DNA from: VAZQ01 sp050179645
GTDB lineage: Bacteria; Pseudomonadota; Alphaproteobacteria; Rhizobiales; Xanthobacteraceae
Length of the DNA: 19,006 nucleotides
Direction of reading: 5' to 3'
Assembly (NCBI GenBank): GCA_050179645.1
Contig: JBFXEX010000106.1
Span: 1-19,006 of the forward strand
Shown one piece after another: positions 14,556-19,006 of the stretch; the stretch's first letter is position 1, and every line of letters begins with the position of its first letter. Both the position numbers and the translations under genes were made by a program. The notes under the pieces are model-generated. The model was not told where the DNA came from and searched no databases. It was given only the letters and a program-made list of their open reading frames with translations.

Positions 14556-16037
14556 ATGCCCGATTACGACCTTGCCATCGTCGGCGGCGGCATCAACGGC
14601 GCCGGCATTGCCCGTGACGCGGCAGGCCGCGGACTTCGCGTTCTGCTGGTCGAGCAGAACGACCTCGCCGCCGGCACCTCGTCGACCTCCACCAAGCTGA
14701 TTCACGGCGGTCTGCGCTATCTGGAGCACGGCCGGCTCCGGCTGGTGCGCGAGGCGCTGGCCGAGCGCGAAATCCTGCTGCGGATGGCGCCGCATCTTAT
14801 CCGTCCGATGCGGTTCGTGCTGCCGGCGTCCCCGGGGCTGCGTTCGGCCTGGCTCCTGCGCACCGGACTGTTCCTTTATGATCACCTCGGCGGACGCGAA
14901 CTTCTGCCACCGACCCGCCGGCTCGATCTGAGTCATGATCCGCTCGGCGTACCGCTCAAACGGCGCGACGTCGCCGGGTTCGAATATTCCGACTGTCAGG
15001 CCGACGATTCCCGCCTGGTGGTGCTCAACGCGGTGGACGCGGCCGAGCGCGGCGCCGTCGTCCGCACCTACACCCGCTGCAGCGCAGCCGAGCGCGGCGC
15101 AGACTGGCGCATTGTGCTCGGGGGAGGGGAGGAGACCGTCACGGCCCGCGTGTTGGTGAACGCGACCGGACCATGGCTTGGGGAGTTCGCTCGCGGCGTG
15201 CTGCATGACAATTCAGCCGCGCACCTGCGGCTGGTCAAGGGCAGTCACATCGCCGTGCACCGCCTGGTTGATCACGACCGCGGTTACATTTTCCAGAACG
15301 ACGACCGGCGCGTGGTGTTCGCGCTGCCGTTCGCTCGGGACTTCACCCTGATCGGTACGACCGACGACGCGTTCGCGGGCGATCCCCAGGGCGTGACGCC
15401 GTCTGCCGCCGACATCAACTATCTTTGCCGGGCCGTTAACGGCTATTTTCGCCCGCAGATCGCCCCCGCCGATGTCGTCTGGTCCTTTGCCGGCGTGCGC
15501 GCGCTTTACGAGGATGGCTCGTCCAAGCCGCAGGACGCGACCCGCGACTACGTGCTGTCGCTCGACCAGCGCCCGGGCGTAGCACCGCTGCTGACAGTGT
15601 ATGGCGGCAAAATCACCACCTATCGGCGACTCGCCGAGCAGGCGCTCAACCGCCTCGCGCCGATCCTCAAGGCCGGACCGGCCTGGACCGCCACGTCGCA
15701 CCTGCCCGGCGGCGATTTTGCCTGGGATGGCATCGACGCGATGGTGGCGAAAACCCGCGCCACTTGGGCGTTCCTCGGTGCTGCCTGTGCGCGGCGGTTG
15801 GTGTCCGCCTACGGCACGAGGATCAACCGCGTGCTCGATAACGCCCGACGTTCCGGCGATCTCGGGCAAAGCTTCGGCGCCGGGCTCAGCGAGGCGGAGG
15901 TGCGCTACCTGATGCGGCAGGAGTGGGCGCGCACCCCGGACGATGTGCTGTGGCGGCGCTCGAAGCTCGGCCTGCGCATCACCGCCGACGAGCGCGCGCG
16001 GCTCGCGGAGTTCATGACCGAAGCAGCGGCGTCCTGA
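14556..16037 (+). CDS. glpD: Aerobic glycerol-3-phosphate dehydrogenase
   Basis: The 493-residue FAD enzyme oxidises sn-glycerol-3-phosphate to dihydroxyacetone phosphate at the inner membrane and passes electrons to quinone. Seen: the dinucleotide-binding start YDLAIVGGGINGAGIARDAAGRG, then TSSTSTKLIHGGLRYLEHGRLRLV, APHLIRPMRFVLP, FEYSDCQADDSRLVV, LVNATGPW, VKGSHIAVHR, LIGTTDDAF, VWSFAGVRALYED and the late motif YGGKITTYRRLAEQAL. These follow E. coli GlpD block by block, including the C-terminal cap domain, and the length is normal. The start at 14556 is chosen because homology begins at once after it; upstream in-frame starts (ATG 14526, GTG 14481) add unrelated residues. No glpK, glpF or glpR is in the window. 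The structured region upstream may control it. Confidence 0.96.
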   Translation: MPDYDLAIVGGGINGAGIARDAAGRGLRVLLVEQNDLAAGTSSTSTKLIHGGLRYLEHGRLRLVREALAEREILLRMAPHLIRPMRFVLPASPGLRSAWLLRTGLFLYDHLGGRELLPPTRRLDLSHDPLGVPLKRRDVAGFEYSDCQADDSRLVVLNAVDAAERGAVVRTYTRCSAAERGADWRIVLGGGEETVTARVLVNATGPWLGEFARGVLHDNSAAHLRLVKGSHIAVHRLVDHDRGYIFQNDDRRVVFALPFARDFTLIGTTDDAFAGDPQGVTPSAADINYLCRAVNGYFRPQIAPADVVWSFAGVRALYEDGSSKPQDATRDYVLSLDQRPGVAPLLTVYGGKITTYRRLAEQALNRLAPILKAGPAWTATSHLPGGDFAWDGIDAMVAKTRATWAFLGAACARRLVSAYGTRINRVLDNARRSGDLGQSFGAGLSEAEVRYLMRQEWARTPDDVLWRRSKLGLRITADERARLAEFMTEAAAS

Positions 16038-16040
16038 GAC

Positions 16041-16062
16041 GATTGCTCAAATTGTAGCGATC
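16041..16062 (+). terminator. Possible weak hairpin after glpD
   Basis: GATTGCT (16041-16047) pairs with AGCGATC (16056-16062), seven pairs including one G-U, around an 8-base loop, three bases after the glpD stop. No T-run follows, so it is a weak candidate terminator only. Confidence 0.3.
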
Positions 16063-16114
16063 CGCTTCACGCTGACCTAAGCCGAATGTGGTTGGATTGA
16101 GGCGTCGGGGGATG

Positions 16115-16134
16115 ACGCGTGTTGCATCACGCGT
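16115..16134. promoter_or_regulatory. Inverted repeat before the response regulator
   Basis: ACGCGTG (16115-16121) and CACGCGT (16128-16134) are perfect 7-base arms around TTGCAT. The repeat lies 17 bases before ATG 16152, next to the GGGATGG that may be the ribosome-binding site. It may be an operator or an RBS-proximal hairpin. If the alternative GTG 16119 were the true start, it would fall inside the coding region. Confidence 0.3.
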
Positions 16135-16151
16135 GGGATGGTTGCCTCGTG

Positions 16152-16706
16152 ATGAGCACGCTGGACATAGAGACCAGGGACGTCCTCAAGGACGCCAAGG
16201 TCCTCATCGTCGACGACGAGCACTACACGCGTAAAGTCATTCACACGCTTCTGCTCGCCATCGGCTGCACCAAGATATTCGAAGCCGGCGACGGCGCGGT
16301 GGGCCTCGAGATGGTGCGTGCGGTCGCACCCGACATCGTGCTGCTCGATTGGGAAATGCCCGGGATCGACGGCGCGGAATTCGTCCGCCGTGTGCGCTCG
16401 TCCGACTCGTTTCCGCGGCCGAACGTTCCGATCGTCATGCTGACCGGCCACGGCGAGCGCTCGCGCGTGCTCGAAGCGGTGCGCCTCGGCGTGCATGGCT
16501 TCCTGCTCAAGCCGGTGTCGAGCGACACGCTCAAGGCACGCATCCTGGCGGTGCTCACAGAGCCCCGCAAGATGATGAGGCGCCACAGCCGTTACGGGCC
16601 GGAGACGCGGCAGGCCGCAAGTCGTCAGCCGGAGGCCGAACGTCACGGCGCCGACGCTGAGGGCCGCAAGGCGACCGCGAAGGCGGCGGTCGACCCGGCT
16701 GCGTAG
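16152..16706 (+). CDS. CheY-like single-domain response regulator
   Basis: The product has 184 residues: one receiver domain (about 14-136) and a hydrophilic tail (about 137-184) with no output domain seen. Key residues: acidic pocket Asp21-Asp22 in VLIVDDEHYTRKV, phospho-acceptor Asp66 in DIVLLDWEMPGIDG, Thr98 in IVMLTGHGE and Lys120 in FLLKPV, so it should be phosphorylatable. Receiver-only regulators act by protein contacts, for example on motors, kinases or phosphorelays. No histidine kinase is nearby. The tail is rich in Arg, Ala and Glu and of low complexity. ATG 16152 is chosen because the domain starts soon after; GTG 16119, preceded by GGGGGA, would add 11 residues. A second frame stays open past the stop (see 16579-16818), so a frameshifted C-terminus is possible. 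Confidence 0.92.
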   Translation: MSTLDIETRDVLKDAKVLIVDDEHYTRKVIHTLLLAIGCTKIFEAGDGAVGLEMVRAVAPDIVLLDWEMPGIDGAEFVRRVRSSDSFPRPNVPIVMLTGHGERSRVLEAVRLGVHGFLLKPVSSDTLKARILAVLTEPRKMMRRHSRYGPETRQAASRQPEAERHGADAEGRKATAKAAVDPAA

Positions 16707-16818
16707 CCTGTCATACGAACAGCGTTTGCTCGAAGTCGTCACGCGGCCATTGGCAGCGCGGCGGCACGATATGCGTGCGCAAGTCGACCGCGAGCTAGGC
16801 GACTGCTTCATCGCTTAA
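16579..16818 (+). other. Open frame without a clear start, overlapping and following the response regulator
   Basis: In the +1 frame relative to the response regulator, reading is open from 16579 to the TAA at 16816-16818 (79 codons). The part beyond the regulator stop reads SYEQRLLEVVTRPLAARRH and ends RELGDCFIA, which has a protein-like composition. No ATG, GTG or TTG start with a ribosome-binding site suits the whole frame. It may be a decayed gene end, a frameshifted regulator tail, or chance. Confidence 0.25.
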
Positions 16819-16886
16819 TTTCCTTGCGCGGACGCTGGCTTTCTTTCTGCCTTTGCACGGAACCGCAATTTCATCGGTTGCGGGCC

Positions 16887-16917
16887 TTGGTCCCGGTATT
16901 CGAACCAGTGGGTCCAA
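16887..16917. promoter_or_regulatory. Extended hairpin in the spacer
   Basis: TTGG, T, CCC, GGT (16887-16897) faces ACC, AGT, GGG, T, CCAA (16904-16917): ten base pairs with one T-T mismatch and a 3-base bulge, loop ATTCGA. Part of it resembles a tRNA T-arm (TTCGAA) but no tRNA can be built around it. Confidence 0.3.
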
Positions 16918-16935
16918 TTCCAACATTCGCATCAC

Positions 16936-16957
16936 CCAGCACTCTTTAGAATGCTGG
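16936..16957. promoter_or_regulatory. 22-bp near-perfect dyad
   Basis: CCAGCA-C-TCT-TT-AGA-A-TGCTGG is symmetric except for one pair (C against A). It looks like an operator, or a hairpin in an RNA. No regulator that could bind it was identified. Confidence 0.3.
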
Positions 16958-16997
16958 AATGAGGACCACTAGCGGAGGCCGAGATCTTCGCGGTGTC

Positions 16998-17017
16998 ACA
17001 TCGGTTTGGACCGATGT
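16998..17017. promoter_or_regulatory. Perfect 8-bp hairpin with four-base loop
   Basis: ACATCGGT (16998-17005), TTGG, ACCGATGT (17010-17017). No T-run follows. It lies about 220 bases before the YqhA-like gene. Confidence 0.3.
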
Positions 17018-17099
17018 CGTGACCTGCTCCAGTATTGCTCAGTGGTGGCGCTCGGACGGCCGTGCAAATGCGGCAAATCGCCACGCGAGAATGACTCCC

Positions 17100-17125
17100 G
17101 GAACGAATTCGCCGCACAGATGGTT
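17100..17125 (+). promoter_or_regulatory. Weak match to an alphaproteobacterial EcfG (general stress) promoter
   Basis: GGAAC at 17100-17104 is followed after 17 bases by GGTT (17122-17125). The EcfG consensus is GGAAC, 16-17 bases, CGTT, so this is one base off in the -10. It lies about 110 bases upstream of the YqhA-like gene on the same strand. Such short motifs arise often by chance. Confidence 0.2.
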
Positions 17126-17237
17126 TTAGCCGATGGAGCCGGACGGCTGTCATTCGGACGGGCGTGTGAGTGCTACCGCTTCGGTCCGCTTCCGGCGTCG
17201 GGGTCAATCAGTCGGGCGCCGTTATGGCTAGTGAGAG

Positions 17238-17828
17238 ATGAAGATGAATATGCGCCGCCTGGAACGTCGGACGATCTTGGGGTCGCGGTTCCTTGCGCTC
17301 GTCGCGGTCGTGGGCTCGCTCGCGGGCTCGGTCCTGATGTTCATTCTCGGCGCTGCCAACATATACATGGCATTTCATTACGGTCTCGCGAGCCCTATGG
17401 AGGGCACCGCGTCGTTCGGTCCGCGCGCCGTGATCAAGGTAATCGAGGGACTTGACCGGTTCCTCATCGCGATCGTGCTTCTGTACTTTACGTATGGTGT
17501 GTATTCGCTCTTCATTCATCCGGACGAACCGGAAGAGAGCCTGGCATTGCCTGCCTGGCTGCGCATCAGTCAGATTGGCCAGCTCAAACAGGTCGTTGCC
17601 GAACTGATCTTGATCATTCTCTTCGTGCTGTTCTTGCGGCAGGCGCTGCAAGCCTTCTCAACGCCCAGCGCCGGTTTTACGTGGCGCGAAATCGCGACTC
17701 TCTTAGTGCTTCCGGTGAGCACGTTGATGCTGGCGCTATCGCTCAAGCTTGTTGAGTTGCATCCAAAAGGTCTGAAAGTCGGCGACCCGGACCTCGGCAA
17801 GAAACAAAATGAAGAGGGGAAGCCATGA
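17238..17828 (+). CDS. YqhA/UPF0114-family integral membrane protein
   Basis: The product of 196 residues has four predicted membrane segments: about 17-46 (FLALVAVVGSLAGSVLMFILG), 70-93 (FLIAIVLLYFTYGVYSLF), 118-140 (ELILIILFVLFLRQAL) and 150-173 (ATLLVLPVSTLMLALSLKL). The order, spacing and the SQIGQLKQVVAE stretch before segment 3 fit the UPF0114 (YqhA) family, whose function is not established. The N-terminus is basic (MKMNMRRLERR) and the tail after the last segment is short and charged. Start codons at 17238, 17244 and 17250 are all possible; the first is used and the ribosome-binding site is poor (GTGAGAG). It stands alone between two large spacers, and a weak stress-type promoter match lies upstream. 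Confidence 0.85.
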   Translation: MKMNMRRLERRTILGSRFLALVAVVGSLAGSVLMFILGAANIYMAFHYGLASPMEGTASFGPRAVIKVIEGLDRFLIAIVLLYFTYGVYSLFIHPDEPEESLALPAWLRISQIGQLKQVVAELILIILFVLFLRQALQAFSTPSAGFTWREIATLLVLPVSTLMLALSLKLVELHPKGLKVGDPDLGKKQNEEGKP

Positions 17829-18190
17829 GAGTGCCCTTGCTCTGAGCAGACAGGCAACGATTTGCCGATTTCTCTGCAGAAATGGCCCCGGAAATTTTTG
17901 TCCATCCCGAATTGGCGGAAGTGTTTGAGTTTGGATGCCGCATTTGTTGCGAGGCTGCGACGGCACGCCGCAGCCCTGGGCTTTCCACCAGCGACAGCAC
18001 GTCGCGCGACGAAGCTACGCGCCGGAGGATCAATCCGGTCGCGATCTGGTTACTATTTCGCATAACGACCATGCGCTGAACGACTGGCTTGATGACGCAG
18101 GTGTCGGCCCGACGGGTCCTGCACCTGGGCCACAAAATTTACGGAGCGAACCGACCGAACAACAAACAAACGAGCAAAGGAGCACCCCCT
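17829..18190 (+). other. 362-bp spacer upstream of the TAXI binding-protein gene
   Basis: No gene can be supported. Just after the YqhA-like stop come three small dyads, TGCTCTGAGCA, GGCAA-CGAT-TTGCC (17853-17866) and ATTTCT-CTGC-AGAAAT (17868-17883), then five T at 17895-17899; together they may end the upstream transcript. Further on, CCGGA/TCCGG (18022-18038) forms a short stem. The last part is an A/C-rich leader (ACAAACAAACGAG) leading to the AGGAG ribosome-binding site. A promoter for the next gene must lie here, but no clear -35/-10 was recognised. Confidence 0.45.
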
Positions 18191-19006
18191 ATGCGTCCGA
18201 TCAGAAACTTGGCAGCCGGCGTCGTCGTCGCGATACCGGCACTGTTCACGAGTGCCGCGGCGGCCGACCAGATCGGTATCGGCAGCACCAAATCCTCGGT
18301 CGTGGCACAGATGACTGCGATCATCTCCAAGGTGGTGTCCGCTCACTCCGACTTGCAGATGCGGCCGCAGACCATGGGAGGGACCCAGCAGTACATCCCG
18401 GTCGTCAATGCCGGTGAGCTCGAGTTCGGGATCGGCAATATGTACCAGACCAGTTCCGCCTATCGCGGTGTCGGTCTGTCGGAAGGTCACAAGTACGACA
18501 ACCTGCGGATGGTCGCGACCTTGATGCCGTTTCACACCGGTCTGCTGGTCGCCAACAACAGCGATATCAAGAAGGTCGCCGATCTCAAGGGCAAGCGCGT
18601 CCCGTACGGCCTCAAGGCGGCGCCCCTGTTCCAATTCTTCTTTGAAGGTTTCCTTGCCAACGGCGGCTTGACCTTCGATGACGTACAGAAGGTGCCGGCC
18701 ATCGGCCTGCGGCCGATGTGGGAGCTATTCATGCAGGGCAAGGTGGACACCGTGATCTCGGCGTCCGGGGGTGGCCCTAATCAGGAGATGAACGCCAAGA
18801 TCAACGGTGGCATCCGCTACCTGCTGTTCGATACCGAAGGGCCGAACGCCGAGAAAACGCTCGAATTGCTGCACAACACCTACTACGGCAAGATCGCGCC
18901 GAGCGAGCAGTTCCCGGCCGTGCGCGCACCCGGCCACATCATCGGCTATGACTTTGCGCTGTGGACCAATAAGTCCGTGCCGGACGAGGTGGTCATGAAG
19001 GTGACC
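18191..19006 (+). CDS. TAXI-family TRAP transporter solute-binding protein (3' end missing)
   Basis: The first 272 residues are visible; the frame runs off the window. Seen: a signal peptide (MRPIRNLAAGVVVAIPALF, cleavage near SAAAA-DQ, residue 24), then IGIGSTKSSVVAQMTAIISK, the TAXI hallmark region TMGGTQQYIPVVNAGELEFGIGN (about 61-83), VADLKGKRVPYG, and ISASGGGPNQEMN. Family knowledge: TAXI receptors (NMT1-like fold) deliver substrates such as glutamate or other carboxylates to a fused TRAP membrane protein, which is often encoded nearby; none is visible because the window ends. ATG 18191 follows AGGAG by eight bases, a strong ribosome-binding site. The substrate is unknown. It is the third class of extracytoplasmic receptor in this window, after TctC and SBP_bac_5. 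Confidence 0.9.
   Translation, partial: MRPIRNLAAGVVVAIPALFTSAAAADQIGIGSTKSSVVAQMTAIISKVVSAHSDLQMRPQTMGGTQQYIPVVNAGELEFGIGNMYQTSSAYRGVGLSEGHKYDNLRMVATLMPFHTGLLVANNSDIKKVADLKGKRVPYGLKAAPLFQFFFEGFLANGGLTFDDVQKVPAIGLRPMWELFMQGKVDTVISASGGGPNQEMNAKINGGIRYLLFDTEGPNAEKTLELLHNTYYGKIAPSEQFPAVRAPGHIIGYDFALWTNKSVPDEVVMKVT

Larger units (their letters stand above)
16707..17237. other. 531-bp gene-poor spacer with several small hairpins
   Basis: No complete gene can be supported; open frames on both strands look like chance or shadows. Short dyads seen in order: CCGCAA/TTGCGG (16863-16883); TTGG-T-CCC-GGT with ACC-AGT-GGG-T-CCAA (16887-16917); CCAGCA-C-TCT with AGA-A-TGCTGG (16936-16957); and ACATCGGT-TTGG-ACCGATGT (16998-17017). 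Base composition looks less GC-rich than in the neighbouring genes. It must contain the end of the regulator transcript and the promoter of the YqhA-like gene. It may also hold a small RNA or remnants of a lost gene. Confidence 0.5.

Noticed and set aside
16887..16917. tRNA T-arm-like sequence around TTCGAA
   Set aside because: The loop and flanking stem do not fit T-arm positions, and no acceptor, D-arm or anticodon arm can be built around it on either strand.
16932..17207. 91-codon minus-strand frame in the large spacer
   Set aside because: No ribosome-binding site or domain was recognised, composition is Ser/Arg-rich, and it covers two palindromes. It is more likely chance than a gene.

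Overview
The window is GC-rich, densely coded chromosomal DNA from what looks like an alphaproteobacterium of the order Hyphomicrobiales, most likely near Bradyrhizobium, Rhodopseudomonas or Pseudolabrys. The grounds are gene content and repeats, not a search: several orphan TctC/Bug solute-binding proteins, a MatA-type malonyl-CoA decarboxylase, a class III CoA-transferase, an orphan CheY-like regulator, and two copies of a paired GTCCCCGC...GCGGGGAC palindrome of the kind abundant in these genomes. No rRNA, tRNA, CRISPR array, phage gene or complete insertion sequence was seen.

Layout. Positions 2-508 hold the end of a TctC-type binding protein (+). A perfect inverted-repeat element follows, then a convergent MetE-C-like zinc methyltransferase (656-1825, -). 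That gene is divergent from a cyclase-family metal hydrolase (1939-2625, +), which is followed by a second copy of the repeat and a ThDP-dependent enzyme (2746-4437, +). A strong palindrome (4474-4508) separates this block from a minus-strand operon. In transcription order the operon is class III CoA-transferase (12563-11391), fused double-ATPase ABC protein (11203-9128), SBP_bac_5 binding protein (9078-7498), DppB-like permease (7429-6476), DppC-like permease (6469-5567) and a second TctC protein (5523-4543). Malonyl-CoA decarboxylase (12857-14257, +) is divergent from the CoA-transferase. Then come glpD (14556-16037, +), a single-domain response regulator (16152-16706, +), a 531-bp gap rich in small hairpins, a YqhA/UPF0114 membrane protein (17238-17828, +), a 362-bp gap and the start of a TAXI-type TRAP binding protein (18191 to the window edge, +).

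How the genes may work together (inference). The middle of the window looks like an uptake-and-activation unit: an oligopeptide/nickel-family ABC importer plus a TctC protein supplies a carboxylate-type compound, a CoA-transferase activates it, and malonyl-CoA decarboxylase could take a malonyl-CoA product to acetyl-CoA. The left block (thiol methyl/alkyltransferase fold, cyclase-type hydrolase, ThDP enzyme) resembles a small catabolic module of unknown substrate. GlpD feeds glycerol-3-phosphate electrons to quinone and seems independent.

Most notable non-coding signals: (1) a structured element at 14379-14472 ahead of glpD with nested hairpins and an intrinsic terminator ending in seven T; (2) a 51-bp concentric dyad at 12659-12709 between the CoA-transferase and malonyl-CoA decarboxylase genes; (3) the two REP-pair elements, where the second copy carries a compensatory base-pair change.
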